A stretch of DNA of 14,705 bases, from positions 17,501-32,205 of the forward strand of contig NZ_JASNGB010000010.1 of NCBI RefSeq assembly GCF_030271215.1, written 5' to 3'. The stretch comes from Deinococcus rhizophilus (GTDB lineage: Bacteria; Deinococcota; Deinococci; Deinococcales; Deinococcaceae). Made by a program: the position numbers and the translations under genes. The notes below the pieces were generated by a model. It worked only from the letters and a program-made list of their open reading frames with translations, was not told where the DNA came from and ran no database searches. Shown piece after piece: positions 7,301 to 14,531 of the stretch; positions within the stretch are counted from its first letter, which is position 1; the number at the start of each line of letters is the position of its first letter.

Positions 7301-8052
7301 GCGGAGTCTCCAGAGAAGTAAAGGGTGCTGAACTCATCGATGGAATACTTAGTGACCTTGCCGTCCTCCAGCATGGCGACGTGGGTGCAGACCCGGCGGA
7401 TCTCGTCGAAGTGGTGCGAGGCCATCAGGATGGTCTTGTCCGTGAGGTTGCGGATGATGGTCAGAATCTCCTCGCGGCCGATGGGGTCTAGGCCGCTGGT
7501 CGGCTCGTCGAGAATGATGATCTCGGTGTCGAAATACAGCATCAGCGCCAGCCCCAGACGTTGCAACATGCCCTTGGAGTAGGTGTTGACCACCGTGTGG
7601 CGCACCTCCCACAGCGAGACGGCCCGCAGCACCTCTTCCGCGCGGGCCTCGTCCAGCGCCCCCGCCGTCAGCGCATTGAAGAAAGTGAGGTTCTCGTAGC
7701 CGGTCAGGTTCTGGTACAGGTGGAACTTTTCCGGCAGGTAGGACACGTAGCGTTTCCAGCCGTTCTTGCGGGTGGAGATGCCGTGCAGGTGAATCTGGCC
7801 CCGCCGGGCGGGCATCAGCCCCAGCATGGTGTGGATCAGGGTGGATTTGCCCGCCCCGTTGCGGCCCACCAGGGCACATCTCTCGAACGGCGCGACTTCG
7901 AGGTTCACCGCGTCGAGGACCCTGTGCGGCCCGTAGGACTGCGACAGCCCCCGGATCTCGATCATGGACCGCTGCGCCGCAACGGCCCGGGGAGCCGCCT
8001 GGGCCACAATTACGTCGCCCCGCTCCTTGTCGCCCGTCCGGGTTTTAATCAT
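7297..8052 (-). CDS. nosF: NosF, ABC-transporter ATPase for NosZ copper-site assembly
   Basis: This 251-residue ABC ATPase shows a Walker A GRNGAGKST (about 63-71), LPEKFHLYQNLTGYENL (about 106-122), the signature YSKGMLQRLGL (158-168), Walker B IIILDEP (178-184) and the switch His213 in ASHHFDE. It pairs with NosY, and the NosDFY complex supplies the maturation of the CuZ cluster of nitrous oxide reductase. The start chosen is ATG 8050-8052, with AGGGAG six bases upstream, overlapping the nosY end by 8 bp. Family similarity begins only at MIEIRGL (ATG 7963-7965), so about 29 residues form an N-terminal extension or the shorter start is used. Its stop overlaps the next ATG. Confidence 0.9.
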   Translation of the reverse strand: MIKTRTGDKERGDVIVAQAAPRAVAAQRSMIEIRGLSQSYGPHRVLDAVNLEVAPFERCALVGRNGAGKSTLIHTMLGLMPARRGQIHLHGISTRKNGWKRYVSYLPEKFHLYQNLTGYENLTFFNALTAGALDEARAEEVLRAVSLWEVRHTVVNTYSKGMLQRLGLALMLYFDTEIIILDEPTSGLDPIGREEILTIIRNLTDKTILMASHHFDEIRRVCTHVAMLEDGKVTKYSIDEFSTLYFSGDSA

Positions 8053-8842
8053 GCTGGGCTCCCTGACGGGCCGCCAGCGCGAGGCCAAAAAACACCAGTG
8101 GCCACAGCACGACGTTGATGACGGTAAAGGCGACGGGCGGAAGGAAGACCAAACCCTGCATCATGCGCGACAGACCCGTCATGGTGAAGAGGCCGAGTTG
8201 ATTTTCCAGTGTCATGCGCAGTGCGTGCAGCGGATTGAGAAAGTAAAGCCACGAGAAGATCTGCACGTTGCCGTAATCGACCAGCGGCAGAAAATACATA
8301 TAGGCCAGATCCAGCAGGAAGACCAGCACGAACCAGGTCACGATATTCGCGCCGATCAATTGCATTTTGTTGCGGCAGACGCTGCCTAGAAAGACACCGA
8401 TCTGCACGAAGATCAGCAGGAACGCCGCCAGGATCAGCAAAAAGGCTAGGAAGCTGTCCGGGCGAAACAGCAGGCTGAATTTCATGGGCAGCGCCAGCAG
8501 CAGGTACAGCGAGACGAAGGCCAGGATGATGATGAGCTGGAGTGCCAGCGACTTCCTGTACAGAAAGGAGAAATTCGACTCCCGCCGGGTCAGCAAGATC
8601 AGCAGGGTCTTGAGTTCGCGCTCCTGATAGACCGAGAACGAGGACAGGAACATTGCCAGGAGGGGCAGCAGATAGACGTTCATGTCGAACAGCCCCATCA
8701 GGAGCGCCTCGAAGCCCAGGTCCGAGGGGTAGCCCCGGGCCTCCGCAACCAGGAAAAGGGAGATCAGCGTCACCAGCCCCAGGCCCAGCCACAGGCCCCT
8801 GCCGCGCGTCTGCTCCAGGGCTTCCTTCCATACGTAGTGCAT
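8045..8842 (-). CDS. nosY: NosY, membrane subunit of the NosDFY ABC complex
   Basis: This 265-residue integral membrane protein has about six hydrophobic segments: LWLGLGLVTLISLFLV, NVYLLPLLAMFLSSFSV, LQLIIILAFVSLYLLLALP, FLLILAAFLLIFVQIGVFLG, WFVLVFLLDLAYMYFLP and a last pair near the C-terminus. The cytoplasmic YQERELKTLLILLTRRES loop is typical of ABC-2-type permeases and NosY. It starts at ATG 8840-8842, two bases after the nosD stop, with a GGTGA-like site, and its TAA (8045-8047) lies inside the nosF start region. With NosF as motor it transmits ATP hydrolysis to extracytoplasmic NosD for copper-site assembly. The gene order Z-B-D-Y-F supports the call. Confidence 0.88.
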   Translation of the reverse strand: MHYVWKEALEQTRGRGLWLGLGLVTLISLFLVAEARGYPSDLGFEALLMGLFDMNVYLLPLLAMFLSSFSVYQERELKTLLILLTRRESNFSFLYRKSLALQLIIILAFVSLYLLLALPMKFSLLFRPDSFLAFLLILAAFLLIFVQIGVFLGSVCRNKMQLIGANIVTWFVLVFLLDLAYMYFLPLVDYGNVQIFSWLYFLNPLHALRMTLENQLGLFTMTGLSRMMQGLVFLPPVAFTVINVVLWPLVFFGLALAARQGAQHD

Positions 8843-8844
8843 AG

Positions 8845-10170
8845 TCACCGTCTCTTTCGCAGGGCCAGGGTCAGCAGCGGCAGGCCCGCCGCGAGCAGCA
8901 GGGCAGGCCAGATCCAGGCGCGTGAGGTGGGCTGTTCCAGCAGCGGGAACTGGTCGGTGATGGCCGACTCTCCACCCGAGAAGAGCTGGCTGGTCATCTC
9001 GTAGATCTGGATGGCCGGGCTGGAGATGAACAGGTAGGCGAGCTCGTTTTGCCGGATCAGGTTGCCCAGCGCGGACTCGTAGGAGAGCGGCACGTCGCCC
9101 ACGCCGTTCTGGTCGAGGTCGAGGACCGGCCTGTTCCAGTAGTTGCCGACCCCGTTCTCGAACCAGGCGTTGCTGCCCTGGCCGCCGACCAGCACCGCGT
9201 CGGTGTTGTTGCGGCTGAACACGTTCTCCTTGAAGACGTGGGCCGTGGAGTTCGACCACAGCTCCACCCCGATCTGGTTGCGGAAGAAGCTGTTCTTCTC
9301 GATGCGGTTGTTGGTGGACTGCTCCAGAAAGAGCCCGCGCTGGTTGAGGTGAAACTCGTTTTCCAGGACCTCGATGTCGCGCCCCGCCTGGATAATCACG
9401 CCGAAGGCCCGCGAGCCTTGGTTGAAGGAGAACTTGTTGCCCTTTAGCGTGATGTGCTCGGAGAGCATGATGGCCGCCCCGCCGACGTTCCCCGAGAAGT
9501 CGTTGCCCGTGAAGGTATTGCGGTTGGAATACATGTAGTGCAGGCCGTAGCGGGTCTGGGTGATGTGGTTGCCGTGAATCTCGTTGTCGTCGGCGTACTC
9601 GAACCCGATGCCGTCGCGGGTCCGGGCGATGGAGTTGTTCAGGATGTGGTTGCCGTGGGCGCGGATGATGTTGATGCCGTTGCCGCGTGCGCCCAGCGTC
9701 TTGCCCAGCTCGCCCACGATGGTGCAGTCCTTGATGGTCGTGCCCTGGCTGGCGTTCAGGAAGATGCCGTGGTAGTTGTCGCTCAACTCCAGCTTGCTGA
9801 GAACCGCATTTTTCCCCCGGACGCGCACTCCCGCGTGTTCCTCGTAGGAACTGCGGTCCTTGCCGCTCCCGGTGATCCTCAGGGTATCGAGCGTCACGTC
9901 GTCGGCGCGGATGCTCACCACGGTGGCCGTGCGGTCCCCCTGCAAGGTCGTGCCCGGACGCCCGACGATCCGCAGCGGCTTCTCGATCAGGACATTGCCC
10001 GGGTACGTCCGGGGTTCCAGCCGCAGGACCGAGCCCGGCGCGGCGGCGTCGATCAGGGCCTGGAGTTCGTTGGGCGGCTGTGCCGGGGTCTGGCGCTCCT
10101 GGGTCTGGGCCTGCGCCCAGGGGACCGCCAGCAGCAGGAGCAGCGCCGCCGTGTTGACCGTCCACCTCAT
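8845..10170 (-). CDS. nosD: NosD, extracytoplasmic beta-helix copper-maturation protein
   Basis: This 441-residue protein has an N-terminal signal peptide (TAALLLLLAVPWAQAQ). A right-handed parallel beta-helix follows, with repeated asparagine-ladder turns (GNHILNNSIARTRDGIGFEYADDNEIHGN and many similar), as in the NosD/CASH family. A C-terminal hydrophobic anchor (ALLLAAGLPLLTLALRKRR) may tether it to the membrane. NosD partners with NosF and NosY; together they mature the tetranuclear CuZ site, and NosD is the part that contacts NosZ. The ATG (10168-10170) overlaps the upstream TGA as ATGA, so it is translationally coupled to the NosB-like gene. Length is usual for the family and no lesion is visible. 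Confidence 0.93.
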   Translation of the reverse strand: MRWTVNTAALLLLLAVPWAQAQTQERQTPAQPPNELQALIDAAAPGSVLRLEPRTYPGNVLIEKPLRIVGRPGTTLQGDRTATVVSIRADDVTLDTLRITGSGKDRSSYEEHAGVRVRGKNAVLSKLELSDNYHGIFLNASQGTTIKDCTIVGELGKTLGARGNGINIIRAHGNHILNNSIARTRDGIGFEYADDNEIHGNHITQTRYGLHYMYSNRNTFTGNDFSGNVGGAAIMLSEHITLKGNKFSFNQGSRAFGVIIQAGRDIEVLENEFHLNQRGLFLEQSTNNRIEKNSFFRNQIGVELWSNSTAHVFKENVFSRNNTDAVLVGGQGSNAWFENGVGNYWNRPVLDLDQNGVGDVPLSYESALGNLIRQNELAYLFISSPAIQIYEMTSQLFSGGESAITDQFPLLEQPTSRAWIWPALLLAAGLPLLTLALRKRR

Positions 10171-10811
10171 CTCGCCTGCCCGTCCTTGACCGGGGCGGGG
10201 TGGGCCACTGCGGGTCTGGGCCGGGGTTGCCCGGTTCTGGCCTGTTTATTCCAGAGGGCGAAGGCCATCAGCCCGATGACTGCCAGCAGCAGCAGCGCCC
10301 CCCAGGAAAACATGCTGTAGGTCGTGAAGTTGGCGATGGTGTTCTTGCCCAGGATCGGCGGCACGAAGGGTTCGAGGTCGATGGGCGCGGTGGGGTCGAG
10401 GTTGGTGCCGAACTGCCGTAGCCAGCGGGCCATGTCCAGCAGGCCCACCACACCGCCCACGAGAAACAGCACCAGCACGCCGCCCAGCAGCTTGCGGCTT
10501 CGCACAAAGGCCGCGACCACCAGCAGCAGGGCCAGTCCGATCACCAGGTAAGGGATGACCCTGAACTCTGGAAAGCTCGCCTCACTGAAGGGCGCCATCC
10601 CGATGTAATGGTTCAGTCCGTTGACGATCTCGATCTCACCGGCCAGCCCGGTGGGGTAGACGATGATGTTCAGCCCCTCGGGATACTGGGGCGCGTAGAA
10701 CTTCATCGACCACCACGGGAGAAAGAGGGAGCCGATCAGCAGCGCCGCCGCGAGCAGCAGGCTGAACATGGAGATGGGGGGTAAGTCCCGTTTGGGGGTG
10801 GCCCGTTTCAA
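10167..10811 (-). CDS. nosB: NosB-like membrane protein between nosZ and nosD
   Basis: This 214-residue protein is predicted to have four membrane spans (about 15-34, 86-103, 108-126 and 170-187). Between spans 1 and 2 is an external loop carrying GEIEIVNGLNHYIGM, the conserved-looking part. A membrane protein of this kind sits between nosZ and nosD in clade II nos clusters (nosB in Wolinella succinogenes), where its role is not settled. The start is TTG 10809-10811, decided by a strong GGAGG (10819-10823) seven bases upstream; no earlier ATG fits, and an internal ATG (residue 15) would start inside span 1. The C-terminal tail is Pro/Arg-rich and cytoplasmic. Family name is inferred from position and topology. 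Confidence 0.68.
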   Translation of the reverse strand: MKRATPKRDLPPISMFSLLLAAALLIGSLFLPWWSMKFYAPQYPEGLNIIVYPTGLAGEIEIVNGLNHYIGMAPFSEASFPEFRVIPYLVIGLALLLVVAAFVRSRKLLGGVLVLFLVGGVVGLLDMARWLRQFGTNLDPTAPIDLEPFVPPILGKNTIANFTTYSMFSWGALLLLAVIGLMAFALWNKQARTGQPRPRPAVAHPAPVKDGQAR

Positions 10812-10893
10812 GGTGGAACCTCCGGTTCAGGTCACCGGCAGAGAGGCCGGGGACGCGGGAGAGAACTGACTCCCCCGGAATCCCCAGCCCGGG

Positions 10894-12756
10894 CTACTGC
10901 GGTTCGACCAGCAGGTAGCCGCTCATCTCCTGGTGCAGGGCCGAGCAGAAGTTGGTGCAGTAGATCGGGAAAACGCCGGACTTGTCCGCCACGAATTCCA
11001 GCGTGTTGGTCTGGCCGGGCTGGACTTCCATGTTCAGGTCGTAGTCCATGATTCCGAAGCCGTGGGTGATGTCCTGGTCGAGGTCGATGTTGGTCAGATG
11101 GAAAACCACCCGGTCCCCCTGCTTGACCGTGAGGGCGTCGGGGCGCTCGGCTTCCGCGTCGAAGATGTACTTCGAGCGCATGGCGATGCCGTAGACATGC
11201 ACCTCGTTGCCCTTGCGCTCGACGCGGGCGTCCTTGGAGGCCCAGACCGAGTTGGGCCGGTTCTCGTCCTTGGCATAGACGACCTCGGTCTTGATCTTAT
11301 CGGCCTTGATCATCTGCGAGTAGTGCGGCTCGGGATCGACCGGCACCGACACCAGATGCTGCATGGTGTCCCCGGAGATGTCGAACAGGTCGGCGGATTC
11401 CGGGTGCGACGGCCCGACCGACAGGAAGGAATCCTTGGCGATCTTATTCCCCGCGATCAGGTACTTGCCGTCGGGCGCCACCGTGTCCCCCTCGGACGAG
11501 GTGGCGTGTCCGGGCGAGTAGAACACCGGCTTGCGGTCGAGGACCTGCCCGGTGTCGATGTTCCACTTCACGACCTCGGAGGAGATGAACATGGTGTTGA
11601 AGGCGTTGCCCCGGTCGTCGAACTGGGTGTGCAGCGGCCCCAGCGCCCCGGGGGGATCGACTTCGCGCTCCAGCACGTCCTCGTAGGCGATCACCGGGAT
11701 GCCGAATTCCTCGCCCGCGAATTTTCCCTGCTCGATGGCGTTGAAGGCTTTCTGGAACGAGAAGACCGTCATCAGCGGCGCGAGTTTCCCGGCGGCGATA
11801 AAACGCGTGCCGTCCGGGGTCACGTCCACCCCGTGGGGCGACTTGGGCGTGGGGACGGCGAAGATTGAGCCCTCCACGTCGCGCGGGTCGACCATCTTGA
11901 CCCCATCGACTTCCGGCACGTCGCCCGTCGCCACCTGGTCGGCCAGCTTGCGCCAGTTGATCAGGACCAGATAGTCGCGGTCCTTCTGCGACGCGTTGAT
12001 CTCCTGGTTGCTGGTGGCGAACTCGGTGTTGTAGGTCGTCATCACGATCCAGTCGCCGGAGACCTTCTTGCCCGCGTCGGACAGGTCGTAGGACCAGGGC
12101 GGCAGCACGATCTGGTACGCGAGGTTGAATTTCCGCTCCTCCCGGTCGAACTGCACCATCGACACGATGCCCTTGTAAGCCTCGTCGTAGCGGTCGAGCG
12201 CGGCGTACTCGTCGCTGACGGGCCGCGCGAAACGGGTGGGCAGCGCGATGTACTCGGTGTTCTGGGTCACGAACACCCCGGCATGCGGCCCGCCCATGTT
12301 GGGCAGCTTCAGGATGTCGGCGGTGTGGAAGTAGGTCAGGTCCACCGCCGCGATGCGGTTGTTCGCCACGTCGTTGGCGAACAGGAATTCCCCGTCGTAG
12401 TCGCCTGCGGTCTCGGACACGGCGGGGTGGTGGAAGTCGCCCCAGGTGTAGCCGCCCAGCATCTCCTTGGAGTGCTTGTCGAAGCCGTACCCGGTCGCCG
12501 CGTCCACCGAGAAGACCGGCACCGTGCGAATCTTGCGCATCGAGGGCACCCCGTACACAAAGAGTTGCCCCGAGTGGCCCCCCGAGGACAGCAGGTAATA
12601 CTCGTCCTTCTGCCCCTGGGGCACGTACACCTTCTCGGCCACGCTCTGGAGGGTGGAGGCTCCGTCGTCCTGCTTCCCGATGTCGGCAAAGAAAACCGTC
12701 GCCACCAGCAGGCCGCTGGTGAGTCCCAGCAGCGCGGTCAGCACTTTATTCAACAT
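10894..12756 (-). CDS. nosZ: Nitrous oxide reductase NosZ, clade II (Sec-exported)
   Basis: This 620-residue enzyme reduces N2O to N2 outside the cytoplasmic membrane. A short hydrophobic Sec signal (KVLTALLGLTSGLLVATVFF) without a twin-arginine motif marks it as clade II. The N-terminal beta-propeller supplies seven candidate histidines for the CuZ cluster: His109 and His110 (DFHHP), His158 (GGPHAG), His308 (SPHGV), His376 (GPLHTQ), His417 (SPGHATS) and His451 (GPSHPE). The C-terminal cupredoxin domain holds the CuA ligands His565 (ITHGF), Cys600, Cys604, His608 and Met611 in YCTNFCSALHQEM; the Asn between the cysteines is the clade II form of the clade I Trp. The start is ATG 12754-12756 with GAGGGA upstream. 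It is 39 bp after the cytochrome gene, presumably its donor. All ligands are intact, so it should be functional. Confidence 0.97.
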   Translation of the reverse strand: MLNKVLTALLGLTSGLLVATVFFADIGKQDDGASTLQSVAEKVYVPQGQKDEYYLLSSGGHSGQLFVYGVPSMRKIRTVPVFSVDAATGYGFDKHSKEMLGGYTWGDFHHPAVSETAGDYDGEFLFANDVANNRIAAVDLTYFHTADILKLPNMGGPHAGVFVTQNTEYIALPTRFARPVSDEYAALDRYDEAYKGIVSMVQFDREERKFNLAYQIVLPPWSYDLSDAGKKVSGDWIVMTTYNTEFATSNQEINASQKDRDYLVLINWRKLADQVATGDVPEVDGVKMVDPRDVEGSIFAVPTPKSPHGVDVTPDGTRFIAAGKLAPLMTVFSFQKAFNAIEQGKFAGEEFGIPVIAYEDVLEREVDPPGALGPLHTQFDDRGNAFNTMFISSEVVKWNIDTGQVLDRKPVFYSPGHATSSEGDTVAPDGKYLIAGNKIAKDSFLSVGPSHPESADLFDISGDTMQHLVSVPVDPEPHYSQMIKADKIKTEVVYAKDENRPNSVWASKDARVERKGNEVHVYGIAMRSKYIFDAEAERPDALTVKQGDRVVFHLTNIDLDQDITHGFGIMDYDLNMEVQPGQTNTLEFVADKSGVFPIYCTNFCSALHQEMSGYLLVEPQ

Positions 12757-12795
12757 ATCTAGTCCCTCAGTTCTTCTGGGCGGGCTCGGAAAGGG

Positions 12796-13308
12796 CTACT
12801 GCTCGGACGCGACCCTGAGCGCGTTCACGATGGTTTCCCGCTCCTCGTCGCTCAGGGGCGAGGCGCTGATCACGCTGGACATCACGGCGGAGGTCGGTTC
12901 CTTGAGAAAGTCCCCGAGCTCCTTGCCGTGCTTGTCCGGCACGTTGACGAACGCCTGCGACAGGTCCGGGCCGGTCGATCCGCCGCTCACGTCCAGCGCG
13001 TTGACCGAGTGGCAGCCGACGCATCCCTTGGCGGCGAAGATCTCGGTGTTCGCGCCGGTCTGGGCGGGGGAAGCGGCCCCGCTGCCCTCCGAGGCGCCCA
13101 CCGCCGGAGCCGCTTCCTGCGCCATGTCCTGCACGGTCTCGGCGTGCTCGCCCGCGTCGGGGGCGCCCGGGCTGGCCGGGGACTGCGCGGTGGTCGCCTC
13201 GGAGGCGACCGGGCTGGCTTCCGGGGTGTCGTCCCGCCCGAAGACCAGCAGGCCGCCTCCCAGCGCCATCAGGAACGTCACGGCGAAAATAGCGATGTTG
13301 TTTCTCAT
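12796..13308 (-). CDS. Membrane-anchored c-type cytochrome, probable electron donor to NosZ
   Basis: This 170-residue monoheme cytochrome c begins with an uncleaved signal-anchor (IAIFAVTFLMALGGGLLVF, about 5-23). A flexible Ala/Pro/Glu-rich linker (about 27-85) leads to the heme domain: KGCVGCHSV (Cys96, Cys99, His100), then STGPDL and the axial Met143 in SAVMSS. It ends LSDEERETIVNALR as class I cytochromes do. It is first in the nos operon, 39 bp before nosZ, like the nosC-type cytochromes of clade II clusters, and would pass electrons from the quinol-oxidising chain to NosZ CuA. The start is ATG 13306-13308 with AGAGGT upstream. Its exact donor is not visible because no NosR, NosG or NosH is encoded here. 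Confidence 0.9.
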   Translation of the reverse strand: MRNNIAIFAVTFLMALGGGLLVFGRDDTPEASPVASEATTAQSPASPGAPDAGEHAETVQDMAQEAAPAVGASEGSGAASPAQTGANTEIFAAKGCVGCHSVNALDVSGGSTGPDLSQAFVNVPDKHGKELGDFLKEPTSAVMSSVISASPLSDEERETIVNALRVASEQ

Positions 13309-13464
13309 CCTTACCTCTTTCCTGCTCAGGGGAAGCGCCCGGCCAGATCAGGTGGGTCGGCTGAGAACGGCCCAGCCTGCGAAGGTTACGCGGCGCCCGG
13401 GAAAAACAGGGTCGGGAGCGACAGTCCTGGCCGTCAGAGCCTGTAGTCTCGGCTACGCGAACTG

Positions 13465-13493
13465 AGCCTAGGCCCCTCTAAAGTGGATGTCAA
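13465..13493 (-). promoter_or_regulatory. Sigma-70-type promoter of the nos operon
   Basis: On the minus strand a perfect TTGACA (13488-13493) is separated by 17 bp from TAGGCT (13465-13470), which fits the TANNNT -10 form. Transcription should begin near 13458, leaving a leader of about 150 nt before the cytochrome ATG. Directly upstream of the -35 is an AT-rich near-palindrome centred on AAATTT (about 13495-13506). It lies between this promoter and the divergent Rrf2 gene and is a candidate regulator site. No FNR-type TTGAT-N4-ATCAA box is seen. Confidence 0.75.
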
Positions 13494-13542
13494 GGTTAAA
13501 TTTCAAAAGTTGGCGACCCCAGGGGCCGGGAGGTGAGGGGAT

Positions 13543-14070
13543 ACGTTTTCGCAAACCACCGAATACGCGCTGCGGGCGGCCGTCTTGCTGGCCCACCACG
13601 GTGACGGGCTGCTGGTAAAGGCCGACATGGCCGAGCGGACCAGGGTCCCGAGCGGCTACCTGTCCAAGGTGCTCCAGATGCTTGTGAGCGCCGGGGTGGT
13701 CACGTCGGTTCGTGGGGTCAGCGGGGGCTACCGGCTCCGGCGGTCGGCGGCAGAGACCACCATTCTCGACATCGTGAACGCGACCGAGCCGCTCGCCCGC
13801 ATCCGCCGCTGTCCGCTGGGGCTGTGCGGCGACGACTGGGCACTCTGCCCGCTGCACCAGCACCTCGACGACGCCATAGCGCACGTCGAATCCCAGTTGA
13901 GGGGCCGCACCCTGGCCGATCTGGTGCCGTACCGCGCCGGGGAGGACGCCCGGACCCCGGCCATGCCCCCCGTCGACCTGCGCCGTTGCCTGGGCGTGGG
14001 GGGCAGGAGTAACGGACCTGAGAGCATGGGTCAAAAAGGGAATTTCTTCTTGGCCGAGCAGAGCGAGTGA
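13543..14070 (+). CDS. Rrf2-family iron-sulfur transcriptional regulator with defective or non-canonical start
   Basis: The frame encodes the Rrf2 winged helix (TFSQTTEYALRAAVLLA, then VPSGYLSKVLQMLVSAGVVTSVRGVSGGYRL) and the cluster loop CPLGLCGDDWALCPLHQHLD. Cysteines fall near residues 90, 95 and 102 and a His near 105 (C-x4-C-x6-C-x2-H). IscR, NsrR and related proteins bind [2Fe-2S] or [4Fe-4S] there and sense iron, redox or NO. Divergent placement from the nos operon suggests it controls it. The conserved N-terminus has no ATG, GTG or TTG: after the in-frame TGA (13534-13536) the codons are GGG-GAT-ACG-TTT. I placed the start at ACG 13543, seven bases after GGAGGTGA; the first ordinary start, TTG 13585, would delete helix 1. 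Restoring one G would give ATG-ACG-TTT. The tail past LADLV (about 47 residues) is unlike the family. Confidence 0.72.
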   Translation, partial: TFSQTTEYALRAAVLLAHHGDGLLVKADMAERTRVPSGYLSKVLQMLVSAGVVTSVRGVSGGYRLRRSAAETTILDIVNATEPLARIRRCPLGLCGDDWALCPLHQHLDDAIAHVESQLRGRTLADLVPYRAGEDARTPAMPPVDLRRCLGVGGRSNGPESMGQKGNFFLAEQSE

Positions 14071-14320
14071 ATTTCGCGGAGCAGGATGGAGAATGATCGC
14101 ACGAGGCGCGGGGTTCTTCTGCCTGGAGACGAAGGGATCGTCGATCCGCAGGATCTCGTCCAGGATCAGGTTGATCTCCCCGGGCGCTACCCCGCCGCGC
14201 AGCCGGTCCTGCCAGTCCGGGTGGGCCGCCAGGAAGTGCAGGATGACGCCCGTACACAGGGCCAGCGATCCCAGGTCACCCGCGGTCCAGTTGCGCAGGA
14301 TCGGGGGTGACCTGAGAGCA
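14015..14320. repeat. 12-bp direct repeats bracketing the P450 remnant
   Basis: GACCTGAGAGCA occurs at 14015-14026 and again at 14309-14320, in the same orientation. The cytochrome P450 fragment lies between the copies. A 12-mer pair could occur by chance somewhere in a window this long, but the tight bracketing of a gene fragment makes a recombination or insertion footprint plausible. Confidence 0.45.
14110..14301 (-). pseudogene. Cytochrome P450 internal fragment (I helix to K helix)
   Basis: Reading the minus strand from 14301 gives LRNWTAGDLGSLALCTGVI, then HFLAAHPDWQDRLRG and EINLILDEILRIDDPFVSR. This matches the central part of bacterial P450s: the I helix (AGDLGS in place of AGxxT), the connecting helix (HPDWQDRLR) and the K-helix ExxR motif as EILR, then the DDPFVS strand. 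A P450 is about 400 residues; only about 64 remain. Neither the N-terminal part nor the heme-binding FGxGxHxCxG loop is present, and a stop lies just upstream in frame. The frame continues past 14110 into unrelated sequence antisense to the Rrf2 tail. It is a relic and encodes no enzyme. Confidence 0.72.
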
Positions 14321-14531
14321 GGAACAGCGGATTACTCTAACGACGTGGGGCACAATTTGATCTGCTCCATGTCAGGGTTCCATCGGGAAAGCAAACCTGT
14401 TGGCGAACTCAGGGGGAGGGGTGTGTCCCCGTCCCTCCCGCACCACCTCTCTCCGGCGTTTGGGCCGTTCAGGTGACTGGAGGTGCAGCGCGCTTCAAGC
14501 CAGCGCCGTGAGCGCTCCCCCGGAGGGGCGT
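14302..14531. other. Intergenic stretch with no supported gene
   Basis: I see no credible coding region here. Short frames on both strands lack recognisable motifs and ribosome sites. The stretch contains a polypurine/polypyrimidine-rich segment (about 14411-14455) and a GGGGCACAATTT start near 14347 that superficially resembles a Tn3-type end but lacks a TAAG inner end and a partner. Confidence 0.5.

Noticed and set aside
8843..10165. An apparent upstream extension of nosY through the nosD region
   Set aside because: The extra N-terminal stretch is an alternative frame of nosD. NosY similarity and a ribosome site place its start at 8842.
10812..10893. CCGGGG/CCCCGG stem in the nosZ-nosB gap as an intrinsic terminator
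   Set aside because: The loop is about 20 bases with no T-tract, and nosB has its own strong ribosome site. An mRNA-processing role is possible but unsupported.
10933..11868. A 311-codon plus-strand frame inside nosZ
   Set aside because: It is antisense to the conserved nosZ coding sequence, with low-complexity Val/His/Gly content and no family similarity.
14347..14384. GGGGCACAATTT segment as a second Tn3-type end
   Set aside because: Beyond the GGGG start it does not match the 4260-4297 repeat, lacks the TAAG inner end, and no partner copy is visible.
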